The position numbers and the translations under genes were made by a program. Of a stretch of 64,000 bases of DNA, positions 52,871 through 61,488 are shown in pieces; the first letter of the stretch is position 1; every line of letters begins with the position of its first letter. The notes below the pieces were generated by a model. It ran no database searches. It saw only the letters and a list, made by a program, of their open reading frames with translations, and was not told where the DNA came from. Origin of the DNA: Bog-473 sp963706555 (GTDB lineage: Bacteria > Actinomycetota > Acidimicrobiia > Acidimicrobiales > RAAP-2); contig OY970164.1 in the NCBI GenBank assembly GCA_963706555.1, positions 2,666,001-2,730,000 on the forward strand, in the 5' to 3' direction.

Positions 52871-53593
52871 TCAGTCGTCCGGGTGAATTCGCATGCGGGG
52901 GAATTCGTCCAGCAGTTCTTCCATGCGTGACAGGACGTAATGCTGACCCTGAATATCCATTGTGATGTCTGCGGCGCGCTTGGCTTGCCGGAGAGGAACG
53001 GGGTCAGCTTCCGCGATCTCGTGAGCGAAGAGCAGGGTATCGGAATGAAGCGTCTCGACGTCCGCGTACATCCGGTTCACCTGGCCCATTTCGTAGAGCC
53101 GGCGAGCGGGTAGTCGCATGCCCGAGTAGATCATCTCTTTGGCCAGCCGGGGTCCGTAGAACCAGGTGTGCAGGTGGGATTGAATACCACCGATACCCAT
53201 TCTCGCGGTGGGATCACGGAAGAAGGCGTCTTCGGTGCAGAACAGGAGGTCACAGGGCCAGACCATTCGTTGACCGCCCCCGATGCAGCCACCCTGCACG
53301 GCAGCGATCGTGGGCTTCATGACCGACTTGATCAGCCGGATCTCGTCCCATGCCGGTAGTACCGTCGTCCCCTCCGGGGCTGGCAGAGGATTTTTGAGCT
53401 CGGCTCCGGCACAGAAGTGCCGACCCTTCGCCAACATGACGACGACGCGGCTGTCATCGGATTTAGCTTTCGTCCAAGCGGCCTGAAATTCCGTGTCAAA
53501 TGCGCCGTCATAGGTGTTCAACGGTGCGCGGGCGAGGGTGATGATGCCGACAGCGCCATCTCGTTCGTAGGAGACGAATGATGGCTGGGCCAT
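52871..53593 (-). CDS. Enoyl-CoA hydratase/isomerase family protein
   Basis: A 240-residue crotonase-fold protein. GIITLARAPLNTYD, AKGRHFCAGAELKN and AAVQGGCIGGGQRMVWPCD are recognised; the helix before residue 160 (MGIGGIQSHL) does not show the usual Glu pair, so its exact reaction is open. First gene of a two-gene unit with the alpha/beta hydrolase downstream. A hairpin between it and the transporter genes upstream probably ends their transcript. Confidence 0.88.
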   Translation of the reverse strand: MAQPSFVSYERDGAVGIITLARAPLNTYDGAFDTEFQAAWTKAKSDDSRVVVMLAKGRHFCAGAELKNPLPAPEGTTVLPAWDEIRLIKSVMKPTIAAVQGGCIGGGQRMVWPCDLLFCTEDAFFRDPTARMGIGGIQSHLHTWFYGPRLAKEMIYSGMRLPARRLYEMGQVNRMYADVETLHSDTLLFAHEIAEADPVPLRQAKRAADITMDIQGQHYVLSRMEELLDEFPRMRIHPDD

Positions 53594-53623
53594 GGGGGTG
53601 AGTCTAAGTCCGACGTTGCGTCC

Positions 53624-53645
53624 CGGCGTTGGGCGTCCAACGCCG
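53624..53645 (-). terminator. Hairpin after the ABC transporter operon
   Basis: A perfect 9-bp stem CGGCGTTGG / CCAACGCCG with a 4-base loop, 24 bases past the livF-like stop. No U-tract. It lies before the enoyl-CoA hydratase on the same strand, so it probably separates the two units. Confidence 0.6.
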
Positions 53646-53668
53646 TACTGCTCGGTCAGGCCGCGTGG

Positions 53669-54407
53669 TTACGAGGCGGTGCCGAGGTACTGCGCGAACA
53701 ACTGATCCTGCTTGACCTCATCGGCTCGACCGGAAAAGACGACCTCTCCCTTGTTCAGCATGTACACCCGATCGGCAAAGTCGAGGGCACGGGTGACGTA
53801 CTGCTCCACGAGGATTACCGCGGTTCCGGTGGCGACGATGCGCTGCAGAATTTCGTACACATGGCTGACGACCAGGGGAGAAAGACCGAGCGATGCCTCG
53901 TCAACCGCAACGAGCCGCGCGTCGTTCATCATCGCTCGGGCCAAAGCCAGCATCTGCTGTTCACCGCCGCTCATGCTGCCGGCTATCTGCCGCAGACGCC
54001 CACGCAGAGCGGGAAGCACTTCGACGGTCCGGTCTATGGCGTCATTGCGTGCATCCCTCCCCTTTGTACAGGCCAGGATGAGATTCTCCCGGACCGACAA
54101 CGAGGGAAAGATTCCCCGTCCCTCAGGGACAAGGCAGAAACCGCGAACGCGTGAGTGCATGCGGGGCGCTTCCGGTGACGTTCTCGCCGTCGAGCAGGAT
54201 CCGTCCTCCGTCCGGCTTGACGAGGCCCGTTGCGGTCCTGAGAAGCGTCGTCTTGCCGGCGCCATTCGGTCCCAGAATGGCCACCACGGAGGAAGGTTGA
54301 ACCGTCAGATTGATATTGCGCAGAACGGTGACCGCCCCATAGCCGGCGGTGACGCCGTCGAGCTCCAGCAAATTGTGCGGTACATGTCCGTTCGTCTGAG
54401 CGCTCAC
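53669..54407 (-). pseudogene. livF: LivF-type ABC transporter ATPase, frameshifted
   Basis: Second ATPase of a branched-chain-amino-acid-type ABC transporter, split by a one-base frameshift. The first part (from the GTG at 54407) has LEL..VTAGYGAVTVLRN and Walker A GPNGAGKTT. After PHALTR the frame ends early at 54123. Removing one T (an A at 54146-54147 on the plus strand) continues correctly as RRGFCLVPEGRGIFPSLSV, then the signature SGGEQQMLALARAM and Walker B VAVDEASLGL. It is therefore either a sequencing error or a recent loss. The start overlaps the stop of the fused upstream gene (GTGA). Confidence 0.85.
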
Positions 54408-57193
54408 GGCCGTTGTATCGCTTCCTCACCGACCAGAGCAGCGCCGACGTCCTCCCCGAGATATGCGACACGCACCAGGTCGCTCGTCAACATGTCATCG
54501 GGTGTGCCCTCGAAGATCATCTGCCCGAACTCAAGGACGTAAATTTTCTCACACACCCGCCTTACGAGGCTCAGGTCGTGCTCCACGATCAGTATGCCCA
54601 AGCCTTTTTGGTCGGCGACGTGTCGAAGTATTTCGCCCATCCGGGCCGTCTCGTCGCTATCGAGCCCGGCTGAGGGCTCGTCGAGCATGATGAGGCTGAA
54701 TTCTCCGGCCAGTACGCGGCCCAGTTCGACCAGCCGGCGCTGGCCCGTGGTGAGAAGTCCCGCCTGCCGGTCGGCCAGTTCTTCGATGCCTGCCAGGAAG
54801 ATCGCCTCATCAACCGCTTGGCGGATTTTGTGCTCGTCGCCCTTCTTCGATGCGAGTTGGCGTAGCGGACTACTGCCGGCCAAGCCCGCTTCGCGGCCGA
54901 CGGCGATGTTTTCCCGCACCGTGAGCGAGTCGAACAACTCGGTCCGTTGGAAGCTTCGACCCAATCCCCTTTGGGCCCGACGGGGCCTGCTGAGAGAAGT
55001 GATGTCCTCGCCGTTGAAGAGAACACGACCGGACGTCGGCCGGAGCATGCCGGAACAGGTGTTGAACAGCGTCGTCTTCCCTGCGCCGTTCGGGCCGATA
55101 AGACCCGTGACCTGACCGACCTTCGCCGTGAGCGAAACATCGTTGAGGGCCAGGACCCCGCCGTAGCTGACCTTGATCTGACGGGCTTCGAGCCCTTCCT
55201 GGACGGGAACCACCGCAGTTGGACGGATTTGGAGATCAGCCAGGTCCGTTTCGAATGGAGCGAGGTGGTTGGCCAAAGCGGGAACCGGCGCCTTCGGACG
55301 ACGGCCGAGGGCCGCAAAGCGCTGGTCGAGGCGTACCGCGACCTCGCGTACCCCCTGGGGGACTTGGGCGAAGCGCCCTTTGTGTGCGCCGTAGACGTAG
55401 GCGATGGTCCCGACCCCGAATGCGATACTCAACCAGGCACCGGTGTTCGGTGAGGTGACGTAGCCCGACACCAACCCCTCAGCGCCGGCGGCCATCAGCG
55501 CGTACCACGGGGTCCCTCCGACGACGATGATGACCAGAGCGACGATCTGGACGGAGCTGAACCACTGGAACTGGTTGGCGAGGGCGTACTGGTATTGCGC
55601 TCCGATGAGGACGCCGACCACCGCCGCCATGGCTGACGAGATGCAGAAGACCACGGTCCGGGTGACATTGACGTTCAGGCCTCCAACTTCGAGGACGGTC
55701 GGAGAGTCCCCTAGGGCCCTGAGCATTCGCCCCATGCGGCTTCTCTCGATCGCGATGACGAGGATGGTGGCAGCCAATGCAAATGCGACGACGAGGTAGT
55801 AGTAGCCGTTGGTGGAACTGAGTTGGAGTCCGAAGATGCTTATGTTCGGTCGCGGCGTCTGGACTCCCGAGGATGTGACGCCGAACATCCAGCCGGTTGG
55901 ATAGAGGACATTGTCTACGAAGATGGCCAATCCGAGAGTTGCGACGGCGAGAAATACCCCGGAAAGACGAATGGCCGGAATCGCGACGAGCGCACCGACG
56001 GGCACGGCCACGAGGGCCGCCAGAAGAACAGCGAGGAGCCACGGGATGTGCCAGTCGCTCGCGAAGTGGCCGAAGGCGACGGCTCCAATCGCACAAAAGG
56101 TGTATTGACACAGAGAGATCAGTCCGGATGTCCGAGCGAGGAGACCCACGGACAAGAAGAGCGGGATATCGATGACGGCGCTCGTCCACGCGGTGATATT
56201 CAGGCCGGCAAGGGGTGGAATCACGACGAAGGCGATCAGCGTAAGTGCCCCAGCGAGCAGACGGACACGCACGGGAGCGTTCCATGACCGGGGGACCGGC
56301 AAGGCGTGACGTGGGCGCCGATCGGCCAGCTTTCGGGCGGGCATGAAGATCAGCACGAGGAAGAGGACGATGAAAGGGATACCACCCGGCAGTCCACTGA
56401 GCCACGACACGTCGACGCTGTACTCGGCTCCGAAAGAGGCCAGCAAGCCAATCACCAGGCCGCCGAGGAACGTCAGGGGCAGACTCGAGAAGTAGCCGAT
56501 CGCTGCCGCCCCGAATGCCTGTACGACTAGCAGGGTGATGACGGTGGCATCAAGTCCCAGACTTGGTGAGATGAGCAGTCCCGCGACGGTGGCGAACACG
56601 GTGCCGATGATCCACGCCCAGCGCCTCACTCTTGTCGGATTCTCACCGTTGAGGTCCACGAGTTCGGGAACATCAACGATGCCCCGCATCGCCATTCCGA
56701 GCCGGAAGGTCCGGAAGAAGACGTACAGGCCCATGGCTCCCACGACCGCAACCACGAGGACGATCACCTGGCCCCAGGTCACGTTGACACCGCCCAGGGA
56801 GAACTGTGAAGCAGGGAGGTACTGTGGGACCGTCGCTCCGGACAGGCCGCCGTACCACAGGCCTCCCACACCTAAGACGATCAGAAGTAGGCCAATGGTG
56901 GCCACGACCTTTGCGGCGGTTCCCTGGTTCTCGAGGATTCTGCCCAGCAATTCCAGGAGCAGACCTTCAATTGGGGCAACGACGAGCACGACGATGGCTG
57001 CCGCCAACCCCCACGGAAGCTTTTCGTCAACGTTGAGCCAATAGAAGACGAACACGCCCATGGCGGCGATGGACCCGTAGGCAAAGTTGAAGATCCCCGT
57101 CGTTTTGTAGGTGAGGACGAGGCCCGTGGCTGCCAGGCCGTACACCGCACCGGTCACGAGCCCTGTAACGAAGTAGAGAAGGAAAGTGTGCAT
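54404..57193 (-). CDS. Fused LivH-LivM-LivG-type ABC transporter protein
   Basis: A 929-residue protein joining three transporter parts: a LivH-type permease (about 1-290, several membrane helices, YGLAATGLVLTYKTTGIFNFAYG), a LivM-type permease (about 315-600, SLCQYTFCAIGAVAFG), and a LivG-type ATPase (about 670-929, Walker A GPNGAGKTT at 700-708, a signature altered to LTTGQRR, Walker B SLIMLDEP). These are separate genes in well-known systems, so the triple fusion is uncommon. No binding-protein gene (LivK) is in the window. The transporter probably imports an acid related to the pathway. The livF-like gene overlaps its end. Confidence 0.93.
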   Translation of the reverse strand: MHTFLLYFVTGLVTGAVYGLAATGLVLTYKTTGIFNFAYGSIAAMGVFVFYWLNVDEKLPWGLAAAIVVLVVAPIEGLLLELLGRILENQGTAAKVVATIGLLLIVLGVGGLWYGGLSGATVPQYLPASQFSLGGVNVTWGQVIVLVVAVVGAMGLYVFFRTFRLGMAMRGIVDVPELVDLNGENPTRVRRWAWIIGTVFATVAGLLISPSLGLDATVITLLVVQAFGAAAIGYFSSLPLTFLGGLVIGLLASFGAEYSVDVSWLSGLPGGIPFIVLFLVLIFMPARKLADRRPRHALPVPRSWNAPVRVRLLAGALTLIAFVVIPPLAGLNITAWTSAVIDIPLFLSVGLLARTSGLISLCQYTFCAIGAVAFGHFASDWHIPWLLAVLLAALVAVPVGALVAIPAIRLSGVFLAVATLGLAIFVDNVLYPTGWMFGVTSSGVQTPRPNISIFGLQLSSTNGYYYLVVAFALAATILVIAIERSRMGRMLRALGDSPTVLEVGGLNVNVTRTVVFCISSAMAAVVGVLIGAQYQYALANQFQWFSSVQIVALVIIVVGGTPWYALMAAGAEGLVSGYVTSPNTGAWLSIAFGVGTIAYVYGAHKGRFAQVPQGVREVAVRLDQRFAALGRRPKAPVPALANHLAPFETDLADLQIRPTAVVPVQEGLEARQIKVSYGGVLALNDVSLTAKVGQVTGLIGPNGAGKTTLFNTCSGMLRPTSGRVLFNGEDITSLSRPRRAQRGLGRSFQRTELFDSLTVRENIAVGREAGLAGSSPLRQLASKKGDEHKIRQAVDEAIFLAGIEELADRQAGLLTTGQRRLVELGRVLAGEFSLIMLDEPSAGLDSDETARMGEILRHVADQKGLGILIVEHDLSLVRRVCEKIYVLEFGQMIFEGTPDDMLTSDLVRVAYLGEDVGAALVGEEAIQRP

Positions 57194-57690
57194 TTAGCGC
57201 TCTGAAACCTGAAGCGTCTTTATCGCCATACGGCTGCGCCTCCCCCTATTGGTCCCCTTGAGGCGGTCCTGTGCGTTCCTTCTGTCCGAGCTCTTAACCG
57301 ATCAAATCCGGCCGACCGAATCGCGCTTTTCGTCCTGTCACCGACTACCAACGAAGGGTCCCCTCCCGGCGTCGCCGACGTTGTACCGAACCTGCCATTG
57401 CGGTCTTCCGCTCGGGAGGCAGGATACCGCCGTGACTGCCCAGCCGCTCGGAGGCCGCGTCCAACCTCGGCACCCACGGGAGAGGGGTGGGGGTCGGCGA
57501 TTTCCCCGCGATCGTTGCGCTTTCGAGGACGTGCCGCTGTTCGCCCGTAGCCGTCGGCGCACGAGGACTTCCACGTCGTCGTGTTGTTCACGTCATCGGA
57601 TGCCGTCCCTCGAAGGACCCCTCCCGAGTCCCTCCTCGTCACCAGACTGCACCGGTATGGTTTCTCCACCATCATCGAAAGGGCATGCGC
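57194..57690. other. 497-base intergenic region with no clear gene
   Basis: Between the divergent transporter and enoyl-CoA hydratase genes. Several open frames cross it, but their products look like low-complexity translations of GC-rich DNA and none has an SD. Promoters for both flanking genes must lie here; I could not identify a -10/-35 pair or an operator. Confidence 0.5.
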
Positions 57691-58488
57691 ATGGGATACG
57701 AAACCGTGGTGGTCGAACGGTCGTCAGGAGGTGTCTTGACGGTCACCCTCAACCGGCCCGAGAAACTCAACTCCTTCAACGAGAGGATGGAGGACGAGTT
57801 CGCCGAGTTGTGGGCCGAAGTGAGGACGGACGACGACATCAGGGCAGTCGTGCTGACCGGCGCTGGAGAACGCGCATTCTGTTCCGGGGTGGATGTCTCC
57901 GAGCGCCTTGACTCCCCGAATCCGTTTCTCGATCCAAAGCATCCGTGGGCAGAACACGAGGATCCCGGACGGAAGCTGAGTCCGAGGCGGAACGAGGTGT
58001 GGAAGCCGGTGATCGCCGCGGTCAACGGCATGTGCGCCGGCGGTGCCTTCTACTGGGTTGCCGATTGCGACATCGTCATCTGTACCCCCGAGGCGACGTT
58101 TTTCGACCCGCATGTGACGTACGGCTTCGTTGCCGCACTGGAGCCGATCGCGCTGCGCTTCCGTATGCCGTTCTCCGATGTCATGAGAATGGCGCTTCTG
58201 GGACTCCATGAGCGCATGACGGCCGAGCGGGCCCAGGTGGCGGGACTGGTCACCGAGATCGTCCCCTTCCCCTCGCTGGTCGCCCGAGCCCAGGAACTCG
58301 CCACGGTCATTGCCGGCCAACCACCGGCGGCAGTCCAAGGCACGGTAAAAGCTCTCTGGCAGTCGCTGGACCTCGCACGCGGCCAAGCGTTGGCGAGCGC
58401 CTTGATGTACACCCAGATCGGTAATCCGCTGGGCGTGGCTGACCTCGACCGCGCTGCGGTGAAGCCGGCCAAGCCGTGGATCCGATGA
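57691..58488 (+). CDS. Enoyl-CoA hydratase/isomerase family protein
   Basis: A 265-residue crotonase-fold protein: LTVTLNRPEKLNSFN, GAGERAFCSGVDVSE and AAVNGMCAGGAFYWVADCD. A Glu-containing motif in the usual catalytic place is not clear (FVAALEPIALRF). ATG 57691 is preferred over 57685 because GAAAGGG sits seven bases before it. It ends two bases before the convergent acyl-CoA dehydrogenase. The protein likely acts in the beta-oxidation steps of this cluster. Confidence 0.88.
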   Translation: MGYETVVVERSSGGVLTVTLNRPEKLNSFNERMEDEFAELWAEVRTDDDIRAVVLTGAGERAFCSGVDVSERLDSPNPFLDPKHPWAEHEDPGRKLSPRRNEVWKPVIAAVNGMCAGGAFYWVADCDIVICTPEATFFDPHVTYGFVAALEPIALRFRMPFSDVMRMALLGLHERMTAERAQVAGLVTEIVPFPSLVARAQELATVIAGQPPAAVQGTVKALWQSLDLARGQALASALMYTQIGNPLGVADLDRAAVKPAKPWIR

Positions 58489-58490
58489 TG

Positions 58491-59765
58491 TCAGCGTTCC
58501 CGCGAGCGCGACAACGACTCCCCGAAGGGGAGGTCGCGGTCGACCTGAGGCTCCTTCGGTAGTCCGAGAACCCGTTCTCCCAAGATGTTCATCTGGATCT
58601 GCTCGCTCCCGCCCTGGATGCCGTGGCAGGGCACCGTGAGAACCGTCAGAGAGATCTCCCCTCCGTTCGGCGACTCCGGACCGGTCAGGAGTCCGGCGGG
58701 TCCAGCCATCTCTACGGCCAAGTCGCGAATCAGCCTGAGCAGCCGCACCCCGCCGACGTACCCGATCGAACTCTCCGCGCCGGGTTGGCGGCCCACCGCC
58801 TCCGCCGCCTCCGCTCTTTCCGCAGTCCACCGTAACGCTCCCGCCATGGCGTAGACGTGGGCCAGCCGCTGCCGGAGGATGGGGTCGCGGTTTCTTCCCC
58901 ATTCCCGCGCCAATTCGACCAGACGCTCCGCAGTATGGATCGGGGGAGTGTTCGCCTCATCGAGTTCATCGCGCCGGGCGTCCTCCATCACTTCACCCGC
59001 CTGCCGCATCAGGTAGCCACCCTTGTTACCCGGGGCCACGATCACCAGGGGGTATTCCCGGCTCCCGGCGAAGTCATGCCGTTCGTTGCTCAGGGTCGTG
59101 AGGGCCGCTCGCCAACCGCCCCCTTCTGAGCCCACCAAGCCCTCGAGTTCGACTCGCGCCTGGTTGAAGAAAGCCTCGTTGAACTCGGTTCGTCCGTTCA
59201 TCTGCCGTATCGGTCTCACCTCGATCTCGGGCTGGTCGACATCGATGACGAAGAATGACAATCCTCGGTGCTTCGGCAGCTCCGGATCTGTCCGGGCCAG
59301 AAGTATCCCCCGGTCGGCCGTCAGAGTCCCCGAGTTCCACACCTTTTGTCCGCTGACCAACCAGCCGTTCCCATCACTGACGGCCCGTGTCCGGACGCCG
59401 GCCAGATCGGATCCGGCATCGGGCTCGCTGAAGAACTGGCACCAACGCTCCTGTCCCGTGGCGAGCGCAGGGAGCCATCGAGCACGTTGATCTTCCGAAC
59501 CGTGCGCAAAAAGGACGGGGGCAGCCATCGACGTTCCCACGCCGAGAGGCGGTCCCAATACCCGTGCGGTGGCCATCTCATTTCTGACAGTTGCGGCTTC
59601 GAGACTGGACATCGACTTTCCGAACCATTCCGTCGGCCAGTGCGGAAACCCGTACCCGCTCTGGGCCAACCTTCCCCACCACTCCTTGACGGTGATGTCC
59701 GGATCCCAGGCCTCGGCCAGCCACCCGCGGACCTCCGCACCGAGTTCGTCTTCCGTCGCGCCCAT
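58491..59765 (-). CDS. Acyl-CoA dehydrogenase
   Basis: A 424-residue acyl-CoA dehydrogenase family protein. WCQFFSEPDAGSDLAGVRT and WLVSGQKVWNSG match the flavin-binding region. The C-terminal region has HGIQGGSEQIQMNILGERVLGLPKEP in place of the usual Glu segment, so the base may differ or a partner subunit may be needed. It lies 11 bases after the acyl-CoA ligase on the same strand, so the two are probably cotranscribed. An exact TCCGCAGTTGG lies 79 bases before its start, inside the ligase gene. Confidence 0.9.
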   Translation of the reverse strand: MGATEDELGAEVRGWLAEAWDPDITVKEWWGRLAQSGYGFPHWPTEWFGKSMSSLEAATVRNEMATARVLGPPLGVGTSMAAPVLFAHGSEDQRARWLPALATGQERWCQFFSEPDAGSDLAGVRTRAVSDGNGWLVSGQKVWNSGTLTADRGILLARTDPELPKHRGLSFFVIDVDQPEIEVRPIRQMNGRTEFNEAFFNQARVELEGLVGSEGGGWRAALTTLSNERHDFAGSREYPLVIVAPGNKGGYLMRQAGEVMEDARRDELDEANTPPIHTAERLVELAREWGRNRDPILRQRLAHVYAMAGALRWTAERAEAAEAVGRQPGAESSIGYVGGVRLLRLIRDLAVEMAGPAGLLTGPESPNGGEISLTVLTVPCHGIQGGSEQIQMNILGERVLGLPKEPQVDRDLPFGESLSRSRER

Positions 59766-59776
59766 AGCAGCGCAAG

Positions 59777-61369
59777 CTAATCCCCATTTGGTGGCACCGG
59801 GGTTCCCGAGCTTGCCGGAGGAGACTCGACCAGATCCGGTTTTTCCGCAGTTGGGCGCCGCCGGGTCTGCGTCAGAGTCGCGAAGAGATCGCGGGCCGCC
59901 GCCTTGTCGACCTTTCCCATAGCGGACCGAGGAATCTCGGGGACCAGCACGAGCTGCTTGGGCACTTTGTAGGCGGCAATCGCTCGGCGACAGAACGAGA
60001 TCAGACTCTCGGGCGTGGTGTCCTCATCGAGAGTGGATACCAGGCCGACGAGCCGTTCACCCATCTCGTCGTCCGGGCGACCGAAGACTGCGACGTCCTT
60101 CACAGCGGGATGTGAACTGAGGATTCGTTCGCACTCCGCCGGATAGATGTTCACCCCACCCGAAATCACCATGTCGATCACGCGGCCGGTGATGTGGAGG
60201 AACCCGTCGGCGTCGACGTGACCCAGGTCGCCGAGCGTGAACACGCCTGGTCGGAGGTGGGCGGCTTCCGTCTTCTCCGGATCGTTGTGATAGCGGATGC
60301 CCCGGCCAGTGGCATCTTCGAAGTACAACTGACCATTTTGGCCGGGCGGGCATGGCGAACCGTGCTCGTCGAGGACGAGCGCGTGGAAGGGCGCCTGTAC
60401 CTGTCCGACCGAGCCGGGATGCGACAGCCAGTCGTCGGAGGTGATGTAGCTGATGATTCCGCTCTCGCTGCCACCGTATGCCTCGCGTACGACAGGGCCG
60501 AACCATTCGATCATTGCCTTTTTGACCGGGAACGGACAGATGGCGCCGGTAAGCGCCACCATGCGGAGCGATGACACGTCGGCTCGTTGCCTCTTGTCTT
60601 CGGGCAGTGAGAGAAGACGTATGAGGTGTGTCGGAACCATGACCGTCGTGGCGATCCGGTGCGTTTCGATCGCTGTCAGCGCATCCTCGGCATCGAAATG
60701 CCCCATGAGGACGACCGGGCTTCCCGTGAGGAGAAGGCCGACGGCGGCATGGGGACCGGCATGGTAGAGCGGCCCCGACACCAGGCGGGGTCCGAGTCCT
60801 GTCATATGGTGCCGAGCCACGATTTCCATGCGGTCCCGCACGGTCGGGGCCGGTTGGGATGGGATCTCGACACCCTTTGGCCGTCCGGTGGTGCCAGAGG
60901 TGTAGATGAGGTCTGTCGTGGCCAGCAGGGTGATCGCTGGTGGAGTGCGCAGCAAGCCGAGTCGAGCGGTCCACGCCTCGGGCCCGTCGTCAGAGAGGAC
61001 AGGTATGCCGAGACGTGACGCTGCTTGGTGCGCAATCGGGAGGCAGTCCGACGACGCCCAGATCGCAGTCGCGCCGCCGTCCACGAGGAGGTAGCTCACC
61101 TCATCTGCGGTCGAGTGGTAGTTGACGAGTATCACTCCTACGCCGGCCAGACGAGCGGAGGCGTAGGCGATGACCGTTGCGGCGCAGTTCGATCCCAGAA
61201 CGGCCAGACGTCCGTGTTGGAAGCCAATGTCAAGGAGAGCGTGTGCGGCTGTGCAGATCCGACGCGAGACCTCGTCCCATGTGAATCGCCCGCCTCGATC
61301 GACGAGCGCGAGAGCATCGGGCGCCTGTTCCACCCTGTCGAACATGCCTCGGTCTGCAGATGCCGTCAT
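59777..61369 (-). CDS. Acyl-CoA synthetase / AMP-binding ligase
   Basis: A 530-residue adenylate-forming ligase with YTSGTTGRPKG, AYGGSESG, LGDLGHVDADG, GGVNIYPAECE and a C-terminal Lys in SAMGKVDKAAARD. Activates a carboxylic acid as CoA thioester. The start at 61369 (MTASADRGMFDRVEQAPDA) fits the family and follows GAGGGGAA; a GTG at 61435 is in frame but adds unconserved residues. It leads the two-gene unit with the acyl-CoA dehydrogenase and lies downstream of an amidohydrolase on the same strand. Confidence 0.91.
   Translation of the reverse strand: MTASADRGMFDRVEQAPDALALVDRGGRFTWDEVSRRICTAAHALLDIGFQHGRLAVLGSNCAATVIAYASARLAGVGVILVNYHSTADEVSYLLVDGGATAIWASSDCLPIAHQAASRLGIPVLSDDGPEAWTARLGLLRTPPAITLLATTDLIYTSGTTGRPKGVEIPSQPAPTVRDRMEIVARHHMTGLGPRLVSGPLYHAGPHAAVGLLLTGSPVVLMGHFDAEDALTAIETHRIATTVMVPTHLIRLLSLPEDKRQRADVSSLRMVALTGAICPFPVKKAMIEWFGPVVREAYGGSESGIISYITSDDWLSHPGSVGQVQAPFHALVLDEHGSPCPPGQNGQLYFEDATGRGIRYHNDPEKTEAAHLRPGVFTLGDLGHVDADGFLHITGRVIDMVISGGVNIYPAECERILSSHPAVKDVAVFGRPDDEMGERLVGLVSTLDEDTTPESLISFCRRAIAAYKVPKQLVLVPEIPRSAMGKVDKAAARDLFATLTQTRRRPTAEKPDLVESPPASSGTPVPPNGD
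59844..59854 (+). promoter_or_regulatory. TCCGCAGTTGG element (exact, inside a gene)
   Basis: Exact copy, but within the 3' end of the acyl-CoA ligase coding sequence, about 79 bases before the acyl-CoA dehydrogenase start at 59765 and pointing away from it. The only clear copy in coding DNA, so it may be chance. Confidence 0.25.
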
Positions 61370-61488
61370 TGGGCCGAGTTCCCCTCGTATGGATAGGGCA
61401 TCGGTCACCGGCTGAAGTGTGCCCTCACCTCGCACCTCCCCAGGCGGTCGTCAGGTGCTCAGGGAGCTGGCCGCAGGCCCACGAGGCG

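Noticed and set aside
57220..57675. Open frames of 100-150 codons on both strands between the transporter and the enoyl-CoA hydratase
   Set aside because: Composition is Arg/Pro/Gly-rich as in non-coding GC-rich DNA, there is no SD, and no recognisable domain.
28403..59857. 16-base identical repeat (28403-28418 and 59842-59857) as a mobile or attachment repeat
   Set aside because: The length is near what chance gives in a window of this size, and no integrase or transposase is present. The core is reported as the TCCGCA-TTGG element instead.
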